Below are positions 17,750 to 27,465 of a stretch of DNA of 64,000 bases, one piece after another. The stretch's first letter is position 1, and each line of letters opens with the position of its first letter. A program made the position numbers and the translations under genes. The notes under the pieces are model-generated. The model ran no database searches and was not told the DNA's origin. It worked only from the letters and a program-made list of their open reading frames with translations. The DNA comes from RGIG6353 sp964558655 (GTDB lineage: Bacteria; Bacillota; Clostridia; Oscillospirales; SIG627): NCBI GenBank assembly GCA_964558655.1, contig CAZLEX010000003.1:23419-87418 (forward strand), given 5' to 3'.

Positions 17750-18454
17750 ATGACGCTTTTTATTGATTTAATTCTTATAGGTGTTTTTGTCGGATTTACA
17801 GTGGCGGGATACAGAAAAGGATTTGTGAAAATGCTCATATCCTGCTTTAAAAACCTGGCGGCTTTTCTCATTGCATTTTTTACCGCTCCGAAATTGGGAG
17901 AGATAATTGCGAAGATGTCTTTCATGGACAATGTGAGAGTTACCGTTGCCGAAAAACTTACGACGCTTTTGGGAACCGACAGTGCGACGGCCGAAGATGT
18001 CAAAAGAATTATAAATTCCGAACAGAACGCATTTGCCGAATTTGCCGAAAGAATGGGCGTTGACACAAACGCCGTGAGTAAGGTTGCCGAAAATGCCGTG
18101 GGGAATGTAAACGAAGCGGTGGGAGAATATATTGCCGAGCCGTGTGTTTCGGTTCTCTCCTGCGTGATTGCGTTCGTGATTGTATTCGTCGTTTCGGTTT
18201 TGGCGATAAAACTTGTCGGTGTTGTGCTATCTCTCATTGTCAAGCTCCCCGTTCTTCACGCTTCAAACAAGATACTCGGTATTGTGACCGGTGCTCTGCT
18301 CGGACTTTTCTGGGTGTTTATTATTACGGCTGTCATAAGGACGGCGTCACCGTTTTTCGCAGACAATATTATGGTTGCGACACTTGAGAGCACAGGAAGC
18401 CTTTACAGCAGGATAGCTTCTTTTTCTCCCGATTTTCTTTCAAAGCTTTTGTAA
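17750..18454 (+). CDS. CvpA-family membrane protein
   Basis: 234 residues. The N-terminal LILIGVFVGFTVAGYRKGFV is the CvpA signature. Four membrane segments are separated by an alanine/glutamate-rich region (about 75-130) that is longer than in E. coli CvpA. Recent work on the family ties it to envelope homeostasis; the exact role here is unknown. GGAGG precedes the ATG. Confidence 0.85.
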   Translation: MTLFIDLILIGVFVGFTVAGYRKGFVKMLISCFKNLAAFLIAFFTAPKLGEIIAKMSFMDNVRVTVAEKLTTLLGTDSATAEDVKRIINSEQNAFAEFAERMGVDTNAVSKVAENAVGNVNEAVGEYIAEPCVSVLSCVIAFVIVFVVSVLAIKLVGVVLSLIVKLPVLHASNKILGIVTGALLGLFWVFIITAVIRTASPFFADNIMVATLESTGSLYSRIASFSPDFLSKLL

Positions 18455-18490
18455 AAAAAATATTAAAATCATTTTAATTACGGAGATAGT

Positions 18491-19048
18491 ATGATAAAAT
18501 TCAAAAAAAGCGATATTCCGAATTACATCTCGGTTTTCAGACTGTGTCTTATACCGGTGTTTCTGTATTTTTATTTTGAGCAGAGAAATACGGCACGGGC
18601 GGCGTGCGTGTTTCTGCTTGCCGGTATGAGCGATGTCCTGGACGGTTATCTTGCCAGAAGAAATCAATGGGTGTCGAACATGGGACGGATTCTCGATCCT
18701 GTTGCCGACAAGTGTATGCAGTCGACGGTTTTGATATCCCTGTCGGTTGACAGAATCGTGCCGTGGGCAATCAGTGCGGTTTTGATAGGGAAGGAATTGC
18801 TTATGGTTCTCGGAGCCACCAGGCTTATAAAAAAATTCAATACATATGCACAGTCCGGCTGGTACGGAAAGGGTGCGGTAGTGCTTTTTTATGCGGTGGT
18901 TGTGTCTTTAATGCTTTTTGATATGGGAAAAGCCGTAAAGATTATTCTTTCCTGCCTTTTGATTTTCGCAATGTTTTTCGCTCTTACGATGTATTATCTG
19001 AAAACATACAGATCGAAAAGCACAGACGGCAGGACGGTAAAAGATTAA
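18491..19048 (+). CDS. pgsA: CDP-alcohol phosphatidyltransferase (phosphatidylglycerophosphate synthase-like)
   Basis: 185 residues with about five membrane segments. The complete CDP-alcohol phosphatidyltransferase motif, D-x2-DG-x2-AR-x8-G-x3-D-x3-D, is visible from SDVLDGYLARR through GRILDPVADK. PgsA makes phosphatidylglycerol phosphate; its length and N-terminal IPNYISVFRL support this over other family members. GGAG precedes the ATG. Confidence 0.85.
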   Translation: MIKFKKSDIPNYISVFRLCLIPVFLYFYFEQRNTARAACVFLLAGMSDVLDGYLARRNQWVSNMGRILDPVADKCMQSTVLISLSVDRIVPWAISAVLIGKELLMVLGATRLIKKFNTYAQSGWYGKGAVVLFYAVVVSLMLFDMGKAVKIILSCLLIFAMFFALTMYYLKTYRSKSTDGRTVKD

Positions 19049-19093
19049 AACGGCAAACAATAAAAAATAACAGTTAAAAGGAAAAGGTATAAT

Positions 19094-21376
19094 ATGTTTC
19101 AATTATGTTCACGCTGCAAGACGCGTCCTGCGGTGGTCTTTATTACAAAAGTGGAAAACAACGAATCGAAACCGATGGGCTTGTGCCTCCAGTGTGCACG
19201 GGAGCTCAAGGTCGGTCCGATCGATCAGATAATCAAGCAAACGGGCTTGAGCGACGAAGAGCTTGACGCCATGATGCAGGGTATGGAAAATTTGGTAAGC
19301 GAAATGGGAGACGAAGGACTTGACGCTCTCGTTCCCACCGATGACGGCCCCGACGCCACCGGAGCTCCCGCAATGGATCTCAGTCATCTTTTTTCAAATT
19401 CCGAGAACGATGCCGGTAAAGCAAAGACAAAGCAGGAGCGGGAAAACGGCAAAAAAGAGAAAAAATTTCTCTCGCAGTTTTGTATAGATGTTACCTCAAG
19501 AGCAAGAGAGGGAAAACTTGACAGAATTGTCGGAAGGGAAAAGGAACTCGAAAGGGTAATTCAAATTCTCTGCCGCAGACAAAAGAACAACCCCTGTCTC
19601 ATAGGTGAACCGGGTGTCGGAAAAACCGCACTTGCCGAAGCACTTGCCCAAAGAATCGCCGACGGAAAGGTTCCGTTTAAACTTTTGGGCAAAGAAGTAT
19701 TTCTGCTTGATATGACCACTCTCGTTGCCGGAACTCAGTTCAGGGGACAGTTTGAAAACCGAATGAGAGGTCTTATAGAAGAGGTAAAGAAGTTAGGAAA
19801 TATTATCCTCGTTATAGACGAAGTACACACGATAGTCGGAGCGGGAGACGCCGAAGGCGGAATGAACGCCGCCAATATTCTCAAACCCGCACTCTCACGC
19901 GGTGAAATACAGATAATAGGTGCGACGACACTTTCGGAATACCGTAAGTATATCGAAAAAGATGCCGCACTTGAACGCCGTTTTCAGCCTGTAATGGTAA
20001 ACGAACCTTCCGTTGCCGATACTGTGCTCGTTCTTCGCGGAATAAAGAAGTATTACGAAGATTTTCACTCACTGAGCGTGCCGGACAGAATACTCGAAAA
20101 AACCGTTATTCTCTCCGAAAGATACATTACCGACAGATTTCTGCCGGATAAGGCAATTGACTTGCTTGACGAAGCCTGTGCGAGAAAAGCACTTGAAAGC
20201 CCCGTTATAAACCGTTTGGGTGAGCTTGAGCAAAGCCTTTCCAAACTTAAGGAACAGAGAGAGGCACTTGAAGCCCTTCCCGATCCGACAGAGGAAGTTT
20301 ATTCCAAAATTGCCGATGTCAAAGTCCGAGAGATAAAGGAAAACAACGAAAAGGACGCATTAAACGCCGAACGCGAAAAAATAGAAATTACCGAAGAGGA
20401 TCTTGCACGGGTAATTGAGGTGTGGACGGGAATACCTGCGGGGAATATAGCCGAAAACGATTACAGAAAGCTCGAAACTCTTCAGGATAAGCTTAAAGAA
20501 AAAATTATAGGACAGGACAGAGCCGTCGAAGCGGTTACCCGTGCCATAAAACGCTCCCGTGTCGGAATTTCCTACAAACGACGTCCGGTTTCGTTTATAT
20601 TCGCCGGTCCTACGGGAGTGGGCAAAACAGAGCTTGTAAAAACTCTCGCATCGATACTTTTCGACTCTCCCGAGTCTCTTATTCGTCTCGATATGTCGGA
20701 ATTCATGGAGAAGCACTCCGTTTCCAGAATCATCGGTTCGCCTCCCGGATATGTCGGTTACGACGACGCAGGACAGCTTACCGAAAAGATAAGAAGAAAG
20801 CCCTATTCGGTCGTACTGTTCGACGAAATAGAAAAGGCTCATCCCGATGTCATGAATATACTTCTTCAGATTTTGGACGACGGTATAATAAGCGATGCAC
20901 ACGGTAAGCAGGTTAATTTTGAAAATACCGTTTTGGTTATGACGACAAACGCCGGTGCGAGCGTCGGTACGAACACTACGGGATTTTTAGCTTCTTCTCA
21001 CATTATCGATTCCGAGAAAACCGAAAAAGCTCTTTCACGCTTCCTGCGTCCCGAATTTTTAAACAGGGTTGACGAAATAATCACATTCAACCGTCTTGGA
21101 CATGAGGAAATAAAGAAAATCACTTCTTTGAGACTTTCGGAACTTGCCAAAGTCCTTTTCGCAAAGGGAATTGTTCTGTCATATGACGATAAGGCAGTTG
21201 AGTATATCGCCGAAAAGTCGTTCTCGGAGAAATACGGAGCGAGAAATGTCGCAAGATATATACAAACGGAGATTGAAGATAAAATTGCCGAGTCGATTAT
21301 AAAATCATACGAAAAGGGTATATCCAAAGTCAATGTTTCATCTGACGGCGGTGTTATAAAGGTTGAGTGCGAATAA
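19094..21376 (+). CDS. clpE: ClpE-like AAA+ unfoldase with N-terminal zinc finger
   Basis: 760 residues. An N-terminal zinc finger (C5, C8, C31, C34) replaces the repeat domain of ClpC/ClpA. Two AAA+ modules follow, with Walker A at ~171-178 (GEPGVGKT) and ~505-512 (GPTGVGKT), arginine fingers, and a shortened coiled middle region (~375-430). It would unfold substrates for ClpP or disaggregate proteins. ClpE is usually under CtsR; no CtsR-type heptad repeat was seen upstream, and the gene sits 45 bases behind pgsA inside the long plus-strand run. The next gene starts on the base after its stop. Confidence 0.85.
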   Translation: MFQLCSRCKTRPAVVFITKVENNESKPMGLCLQCARELKVGPIDQIIKQTGLSDEELDAMMQGMENLVSEMGDEGLDALVPTDDGPDATGAPAMDLSHLFSNSENDAGKAKTKQERENGKKEKKFLSQFCIDVTSRAREGKLDRIVGREKELERVIQILCRRQKNNPCLIGEPGVGKTALAEALAQRIADGKVPFKLLGKEVFLLDMTTLVAGTQFRGQFENRMRGLIEEVKKLGNIILVIDEVHTIVGAGDAEGGMNAANILKPALSRGEIQIIGATTLSEYRKYIEKDAALERRFQPVMVNEPSVADTVLVLRGIKKYYEDFHSLSVPDRILEKTVILSERYITDRFLPDKAIDLLDEACARKALESPVINRLGELEQSLSKLKEQREALEALPDPTEEVYSKIADVKVREIKENNEKDALNAEREKIEITEEDLARVIEVWTGIPAGNIAENDYRKLETLQDKLKEKIIGQDRAVEAVTRAIKRSRVGISYKRRPVSFIFAGPTGVGKTELVKTLASILFDSPESLIRLDMSEFMEKHSVSRIIGSPPGYVGYDDAGQLTEKIRRKPYSVVLFDEIEKAHPDVMNILLQILDDGIISDAHGKQVNFENTVLVMTTNAGASVGTNTTGFLASSHIIDSEKTEKALSRFLRPEFLNRVDEIITFNRLGHEEIKKITSLRLSELAKVLFAKGIVLSYDDKAVEYIAEKSFSEKYGARNVARYIQTEIEDKIAESIIKSYEKGISKVNVSSDGGVIKVECE

Positions 21377-23992
21377 ATGAACCTGCTTGAAATCAATGCA
21401 CAGCGTCTTTTTGAGATTTTACGCACATCTGCCGAAAAAGGACTTGACGAGCGTCAGGTAAAAATCAACCGGAGGGAATTCGGTGCCGACGCTCTGCGTA
21501 AAAATCCGCCGGGACGCTCTTTCGGAAGGACCGTTTTCGGCAACATAATGCTGATACTCTTTTTCCTGCTGTCTCTTTTTTCTTTCGATGTGAAAAAAGA
21601 TGCCTCGTCCGGAATTTGCGTAATTCTGATACTGTGTTTCTATTTTGCTTTTCAGGGAATTGCATCACGGGCTGTTGCGGCAACGGAAAAGAAAATACAT
21701 TCGTACAGACTTTCTTCCTGTACTGTAATACGGGAAGGAATAAGGCAAAAGGCGGATTATTCCGATCTTGTTCCCGGAGATATCATAGTTCTTTCTCAGG
21801 GAGATGTTTTGCCCTGCGACGCTCTTGTACTCAGGCAAAAAACGCTCAGAGTCATTGAGGCACAGCTTACGGGGAATGTTTCGCCTGTCGTAAAACTTAC
21901 GCAGGAAGATGTGCTTTCGACAAAAGGGTGTCCCTATTACGAATGTATACTTTTTGCGGGTTCGGTAGTACATTGCGGAGAGGCTCTGGCACTTGTCTGC
22001 AATGTGGGAGACAATGTTTTTGACAGAAAAAATAAGTTTGTCTGCCGAATAATGCCGGGCGGTCGTCCCGAAATTTACGAAAAGGCAATGAAAATCGCCG
22101 ACAGCGTTTCGACTGTCTGGATAATTCTCTGCATTATCACTGTCATTACGGGAATACTGAAAGGAGCACAGCTCTTTTCGCTTTTCCATATTGCGACGGC
22201 ACTGTCGGTTGCGGTGCTGCCCGATTTGATAGTCACACTTTCCGAGCTTAATCTCGCTCTGTCTACCCTGCGTCTTTACAAAAAGGGAGCGGTCGTCAAA
22301 AATCTTTGTGCCGTTGACCGTATGTGCGATATAAACTGTATTGCGGTGGATTCCGGGAAATATTTCCGAAGCGAAAATCCCCGTCCTCATACGGTTATCG
22401 TCGGGGACAGGAAGAAAAAATTCAAAAATGCGTCCGAGCCCGATGTAAGAGAGCTGTTTAAGCTTGCCTGTATCGCCTGCGTCGGAAACGAAAACGGTGA
22501 GGGAATGTATTATAACGACATAAGCGTCGAGGAATCGCTGCTTAAAACGGCGGCGAGGCTCGGTATGCCTCAGTCGGCTTTGTACGAAGAATACCTGCTT
22601 CTCGAAAAAATGCCGTTTACCGTTGAAAACGGCATGAGCCGTGTTATAGTTTTTCGTGACGGCGAATTTTATCTCGTCTCTTTAGGACTTCCCGAATGTA
22701 TTTTGAGAGTTTGTTCCTCCTGCCGTTCGTCCGGAACCGAAAAGAATTTTTTTGAAAAAGACAAGCGTGTTTTGCTTGAAGATTCAAAACTTATCGCGGC
22801 AGATAACGAGGGCATTGCCGGAGTTGCGATAAAACGCATTTCTTATCGTGAGGGAGCGGGACAGATAAATAATGCGAGAGGTTCGGTTTTTATGGGATTT
22901 ATAGGACTGCACACGGCGATAACCGCCGACTCTGCGGGAGCTGTAAATCTTTGCCAAAAATCCGGAATAGATATACTTTTGATGACGAACGAATCTCGCA
23001 CGACAGCGGTCGGATTTGCCGACAGCCTTGCAATTATGAAAAACGGTGACGAGGCTGTTGACGGTGCCGAATTTGAGAGAATTGATGAGGGACTGTTTAG
23101 AGCTGATATAAAAAAATACAAAGTGTTCCTGTCCTTCGATCCCGAAAAAAAGGCAAAAATAGTCAAGTACAGGAAAGAAGAGGGGGATATAGTGGCATCG
23201 GCCGTCTCATCTCTTTACGATATACCTTTACAGGCAGAGTCCGATATAGCTTTTTGTACCGGCAATGTCAGGGATAACAATGTTGCGAGAAATTCCGATG
23301 TAATACTTACAAAAGGCTTTGCGGGCGTTACCGACTGCATAAAGTACGCAAGATGCGTGTACAGAAATATACGGCATATGCTTGAGTTTTTTATGCTTAC
23401 ACAGTTTACATCTGCGTCCTGTGCCTTTATGTTTCTGATATTTTTGCCCGAAATACTGCTTTTGCCCATACAGATAATTCTGTATTCGCTTCTGGCGTTT
23501 TTTCCGTCGGCACTTGTTATCTCCACCGAGAAAGTACGCGGAACCGAAATGAAAGCTTCGTTCGGTGAAGAAAATGTCAATATCAATTTTCAAAATATTA
23601 TAACTCTTCCCTTAATTTGCGGACTGGTTTCCGGACTTACGGCAACACTGTCTGCCAGAATTATGTATGACGGGGGTGCCTCCCTTGCGCAATGTCGCGG
23701 AATTGCCTATTTTACGCTCTGCGTTACGGCACTTTTCATGGCGGCGGCGGTGTCGGGAGATTTTCGGCTGTCTTCGGGAATTTTCAAGAATAAAAATCTG
23801 TTTGCCGTCTCTTTGCCGGCAACACTGATTTCTTTGCTTCTTCTGATTACTCCGAAAATATCGGATTTTTTGGGAATGAGCATAACAAGCGTTAAAACAG
23901 TCTTTATATCCGTTTTGATAAGCCTTATTCCGTGTGTGCTTGCGTTCGGATTAAAGCTTGTAAAAAAATATGTTTTCAATAATATTAAATAA
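21377..23992 (+). CDS. P-type ATPase-like protein with lost catalytic motifs (pseudo-ATPase)
   Basis: 871 residues with the full layout of a P2-type cation pump: N-terminal helix pair, actuator domain with DLVPGDIIVLSQGDVLPCDA, membrane pair, phosphorylation and nucleotide domains, and a C-terminal membrane block. The functional signatures are broken: TGE reads TGN (165-167), PEGLP reads PDLIV (282-286), DKTGT reads DSGKY (D325 kept), MTGD reads MTNE (536-539) and GDGxND reads VSSLYD (610-615). The frame is intact and long, so it is maintained as a protein. It begins on the base after the clpE-like stop. ATP-driven transport is unlikely; a regulatory or binding role is inference. Confidence 0.8.
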   Translation: MNLLEINAQRLFEILRTSAEKGLDERQVKINRREFGADALRKNPPGRSFGRTVFGNIMLILFFLLSLFSFDVKKDASSGICVILILCFYFAFQGIASRAVAATEKKIHSYRLSSCTVIREGIRQKADYSDLVPGDIIVLSQGDVLPCDALVLRQKTLRVIEAQLTGNVSPVVKLTQEDVLSTKGCPYYECILFAGSVVHCGEALALVCNVGDNVFDRKNKFVCRIMPGGRPEIYEKAMKIADSVSTVWIILCIITVITGILKGAQLFSLFHIATALSVAVLPDLIVTLSELNLALSTLRLYKKGAVVKNLCAVDRMCDINCIAVDSGKYFRSENPRPHTVIVGDRKKKFKNASEPDVRELFKLACIACVGNENGEGMYYNDISVEESLLKTAARLGMPQSALYEEYLLLEKMPFTVENGMSRVIVFRDGEFYLVSLGLPECILRVCSSCRSSGTEKNFFEKDKRVLLEDSKLIAADNEGIAGVAIKRISYREGAGQINNARGSVFMGFIGLHTAITADSAGAVNLCQKSGIDILLMTNESRTTAVGFADSLAIMKNGDEAVDGAEFERIDEGLFRADIKKYKVFLSFDPEKKAKIVKYRKEEGDIVASAVSSLYDIPLQAESDIAFCTGNVRDNNVARNSDVILTKGFAGVTDCIKYARCVYRNIRHMLEFFMLTQFTSASCAFMFLIFLPEILLLPIQIILYSLLAFFPSALVISTEKVRGTEMKASFGEENVNINFQNIITLPLICGLVSGLTATLSARIMYDGGASLAQCRGIAYFTLCVTALFMAAAVSGDFRLSSGIFKNKNLFAVSLPATLISLLLLITPKISDFLGMSITSVKTVFISVLISLIPCVLAFGLKLVKKYVFNNIK

Positions 23993-24007
23993 AAAGGAGA
24001 AATAAAA

Positions 24008-24217
24008 ATGGAAAAAGTAACACGCGAAACAATAATCGGAGATATCCTTGATTACGACAGCGAAACGGGAGTGTTTTTCCTGGAAATAGGTATGCACTGT
24101 CTGGGCTGTCCTTCGGCAAGAGGAGAAAGCATTGAGGATGCCTGTGCGGTTCACGGAACAGATGCCGATGAACTCGTGGAGAAGATTAATAAATATTTGG
24201 CAGAGAAAAATGCCTGA
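24008..24217 (+). CDS. DUF1858 redox-disulfide domain protein
   Basis: 69 residues. The CxxC pair C31/C34 in GMHCLGCPSA and the overall length match DUF1858, the small domain found near or within hybrid-cluster proteins and proposed to be redox active. No hybrid-cluster protein is nearby. It overlaps trmK by 8 bases. Function unknown. Confidence 0.85.
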   Translation: MEKVTRETIIGDILDYDSETGVFFLEIGMHCLGCPSARGESIEDACAVHGTDADELVEKINKYLAEKNA

Positions 24218-24929
24218 AACAAAACTTTCGAGGCGGCTTCATGCCGCCTTCTTGCTTGTAAAAGGCGGAGGTATTCTTGCCGACATCGGAACCGACCACG
24301 CACTTTTGCCTATCGCACTTGTCAAATCGGGAAAGGCCAGACGGGCTTTTGCCTGCGATATTAACCCGAAACCGCTTGAAAAAGCCGCCGAAAACATAAA
24401 GAGGGAAAGACTCGAAGATAAAATCTCCACACTTCTTGCCGACGGTGCCGAAGGATTGGAAGGAATTGCCGACGAATTTGTAATTGCGGGAATGGGCGGA
24501 GAACTAATTGCCGAAATTATCGGGAAAGCCCCGTTTTTAAAGAAAAAAGAAATTCATCTTGTGCTTCAGCCTATGACGAAAAAAGAAGTGCTCAGAGCTT
24601 TTCTTTGGGATAACGGATACGCAATCGGCGAAGAAAAACATATTGAAGATGCAGGACACTGTTATACTTTGCTGTCCGTTCGCTATGTCGGAGAAAAAAT
24701 CTCTTATACAGATATCGAAACATATATAGGGAAAAGCGATGTCATAAATTCTTTGGACTGTGACGGCGTTAGGGTGCTTGTTAAAGAGAACGAAAAAATT
24801 ATGCAGGACACCGTCAACAGAATAAAAGGCAGGGAAAGCTCTGCAATGTCCGTTGAAAGCGAAAAGCTTTTTTTGTCCGAGCTTAAAAGAATTACAGATA
24901 CGCTGAAAGGAAATATTAATGAAACTTAA
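24210..24929 (+). CDS. trmK: tRNA adenine(22)-N1-methyltransferase
   Basis: 239 residues. The Rossmann SAM motif GGILADIGTDHALLP, then CDINPKPLEKA and the characteristic FVIAGMGGELIAEII identify the TrmK/YqfN family, which makes m1A22 in tRNA. The C-terminal coiled region is present. ATG 24210 overlaps the upstream gene; its stop overlaps the Nif3-like start, the usual trmK-yqfO order in Firmicutes. Confidence 0.92.
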   Translation: MPETKLSRRLHAAFLLVKGGGILADIGTDHALLPIALVKSGKARRAFACDINPKPLEKAAENIKRERLEDKISTLLADGAEGLEGIADEFVIAGMGGELIAEIIGKAPFLKKKEIHLVLQPMTKKEVLRAFLWDNGYAIGEEKHIEDAGHCYTLLSVRYVGEKISYTDIETYIGKSDVINSLDCDGVRVLVKENEKIMQDTVNRIKGRESSAMSVESEKLFLSELKRITDTLKGNINET

Positions 24930-25686
24930 CGATATAATACTGAATTTGGAACAGCTTTTGCCGAAATCACTGAGCGAAGAATGGGACAATGACGGAGTGA
25001 TGTTTTGCCTTGACCGCAATGCACAGATAAGCAAGACGGTTCTCACGCTCGATGTAACATGTGAATGTATCGAATTCGCACAGAAAAGCAGAGCTGAGCT
25101 TATAATAAGTCATCACCCGTTCATTTTCAAACCTCTTTGCAGCATTGACGAGTCTTTGAAAGCCGAAATGATAGAGATGCTTGTGCATCGGAAAATATCC
25201 GTCCTGTCATACCATACTCGTTTCGATAACATAAAAGGCGGTATGAACGACGCACTTGCTAAGGCTTTGGGACTTGAAAATATAAGCGAGTTTGAACAAA
25301 TGGGCAGGATCGGCGAGCTGTCTTTTGAATTTTCTCCCGAAGAGTTCGCCGCCTATGTCTGCGAATGTTTGGATACCGATACGGTTCTTTACAGTGCAGG
25401 CAAAAAAATAAAAAAAGTTTCCGTACTCGGAGGAGGCGGAAAGGACTTTGTTCTTCCCGCACGCCTTGCCGGAGCCGACGCCATTGTTACGGGGGATATG
25501 TCGCACGGAGTTGTCATGAGTGAGGTTCCGTCGGGAATTACGGTTGTCGATGCGGGACATTACGGCACGGAAAAAATATTCACCGAAGCTTTTTTGCCTT
25601 TTCTCGAAAGTGCGGGAGTTGCTTCGGAGAGCGTCTTGAAATATCAGGGCAAAAATCCCGGAGTTTTTGTTTGTAAGGAGAAATAA
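24919..25686 (+). CDS. Nif3-like dinuclear metal-centre protein (YqfO family)
   Basis: 255 residues. The metal ligands are seen in ELIISHHPFIF, SYHTRFDNI and near the C-terminus in VDAGHYGTE. This is the short form, without the inserted PII-like domain of Bacillus YqfO. The family is conserved and linked to GTP cyclohydrolase-like folds; the reaction is not established. Confidence 0.9.
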   Translation: MKLNDIILNLEQLLPKSLSEEWDNDGVMFCLDRNAQISKTVLTLDVTCECIEFAQKSRAELIISHHPFIFKPLCSIDESLKAEMIEMLVHRKISVLSYHTRFDNIKGGMNDALAKALGLENISEFEQMGRIGELSFEFSPEEFAAYVCECLDTDTVLYSAGKKIKKVSVLGGGGKDFVLPARLAGADAIVTGDMSHGVVMSEVPSGITVVDAGHYGTEKIFTEAFLPFLESAGVASESVLKYQGKNPGVFVCKEK

Positions 25687-27453
25687 ATGGCTTTTGATGC
25701 GGGTATGCTTTGTGCCGTTGTGAGAGAGCTGAATACGGTTCTCGGCAAGGATAATATGCAAAACGGAAGCAAAGTCGAAAAAATATATATGCCGGAAAAA
25801 GACGAAATACACCTGGTACTTCGCACATACAGCGCAAGTTACAGGCTTGTCCTGTCGGCAAGTCCGAATAATGCGAGAATTTTGATTAGCGAGAGTTCAA
25901 AGGAAAATCCCCCCACGCCTCCGTCGCTTTGTATGCTTTTGAGAAAAAAACTGTCGGGTGCGGTAATTTCAAAAATTTCGCAGTCGGGCTTTGAACGCGT
26001 CTGCACAATAGAGTTTGACACCAAAGACGAGATGGGCTTTTCTTCCAAAAAATATCTTGTCTGCGAAATAATGGGAAAATATTCCAATATAGTTTTTTGC
26101 GACGATAAAATGAAAATTTTAGGTGCGGTAAGGACGGTAGACGCAACATCTTCCCTTACACGCAGGATAATTCCCGGTACGCAGTATGCCTTGCCTCCGT
26201 CACAAAATAAGCTAAATCCGACAACTGTCACTCAAGACGAGTTTTACAAAAAACTTGAAAGTTTTGAACCCTCCTTTATCTCCGATAAAGCGATAACTCT
26301 TTCTTTTTGCGGGATAGCTCCACTTATTTCAGCGGAAATTTGTTACCGTGCCTCAGGAGATGTGTCCGTTACACTCGGGAAAATTCAGCCTTCGAGACTG
26401 TGGGAAGAATTTTCAAAATATATCGCTTTTTTGAAAAACGGAGAGTTTTCCCCTTGCCTGCTCTTTGAAAACGGAAAAGACACGGCGTTTGAGTATTCGG
26501 TTTATCCGATATTGCACTACGAAGATAAAATCAAAACGCTTGAAACCGAGAGCGTTTCGCAGATGATAGAGCGTTTCTTTTCGCTCCGTGACAGAAACGA
26601 CCGCCAAAGGCAGAAATCTCACGATATTTTTAAAGTTTTGACAAATGCCAAAAACCGCCTGATAAAGAAAACGGAAGTGCAGACGCAGGAACTTTCCGAC
26701 TGTGAAGATATGGAAGAATGTCGTGCCTTTGCCGACCTCATTATTCAGGAAATGTACCGCATAAAGAGAGGCGATTTGAGCGTGGAAGCCGTCGATTATT
26801 CCTCCGAACCGTATAAAACGGTGAAAATACCGCTTGACAGCCGTCTTTCTCCCTCACAGAACGCACAGAGGTATTACAAAAAGTACAACCGTAAGAAAAA
26901 TGCGAAAAAAATACTCACCTCTCAGATAGAACAGTCAAAAAAAGAAATTGAGTATATAGATACCGTGTTTGATGCTCTTTCCCGTGCCGAAAAGGAAAAA
27001 GAGCTTTCGGAAATCCGCGAAGAACTTTCTTTGTGGGGATATATAAAAAGGGACGCCAAAAAGCTCCGTTCTTCCGACAAGAAAAAAGATTTTAAGCCCG
27101 CCGTTTTTCTCTCTCCGTCGGGATATGAAATTTATGTGGGAAAAAACAATTTGCAAAATGACTATATCACCACGAAACTTTCCGAAAAAAACGATTGGTG
27201 GTTCCATGTCAAAAATCAGCCCGGAAGTCATGTTCTTATGAAAGTCGGGACAAAAGAAGAGCCTCCCGCAGAGGATTTTACCTTTGCCTGTACTCTTGCG
27301 GCAAAGAATTCCTCCGTGCAGGGAGACAATACAGCCGTCGATTATACTATGATAAAATATGTGAAAAAGCCCTTAGGTTCAAAACCCGGTTTTGTCACAT
27401 ATACGACGCACTGGACTGCATTCGTGTCCCCGAAAGACAACATTATCGTATAA
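25687..27453 (+). CDS. rqcH: RqcH (NFACT-family ribosome quality control factor)
   Basis: 588 residues: NFACT-N domain (1-~175), helix-hairpin-helix part, coiled coils (~310-480), and the C-terminal NFACT-R domain with NDWWFHVKNQPGSHVLMK. In Bacillus RqcH binds obstructed 50S subunits and adds C-terminal alanine tails to stalled peptides. Older annotation calls this family fibronectin-binding protein. AAGGAG is positioned at the end of the Nif3-like gene. Confidence 0.92.
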   Translation: MAFDAGMLCAVVRELNTVLGKDNMQNGSKVEKIYMPEKDEIHLVLRTYSASYRLVLSASPNNARILISESSKENPPTPPSLCMLLRKKLSGAVISKISQSGFERVCTIEFDTKDEMGFSSKKYLVCEIMGKYSNIVFCDDKMKILGAVRTVDATSSLTRRIIPGTQYALPPSQNKLNPTTVTQDEFYKKLESFEPSFISDKAITLSFCGIAPLISAEICYRASGDVSVTLGKIQPSRLWEEFSKYIAFLKNGEFSPCLLFENGKDTAFEYSVYPILHYEDKIKTLETESVSQMIERFFSLRDRNDRQRQKSHDIFKVLTNAKNRLIKKTEVQTQELSDCEDMEECRAFADLIIQEMYRIKRGDLSVEAVDYSSEPYKTVKIPLDSRLSPSQNAQRYYKKYNRKKNAKKILTSQIEQSKKEIEYIDTVFDALSRAEKEKELSEIREELSLWGYIKRDAKKLRSSDKKKDFKPAVFLSPSGYEIYVGKNNLQNDYITTKLSEKNDWWFHVKNQPGSHVLMKVGTKEEPPAEDFTFACTLAAKNSSVQGDNTAVDYTMIKYVKKPLGSKPGFVTYTTHWTAFVSPKDNIIV

Positions 27454-27465
27454 GGAGTTTTAAAT

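Noticed and set aside
19049..19093. CtsR operator before the ClpE-like gene
   Set aside because: No tandem heptad repeat of the GGTCAAA type is present in the 45-base gap.
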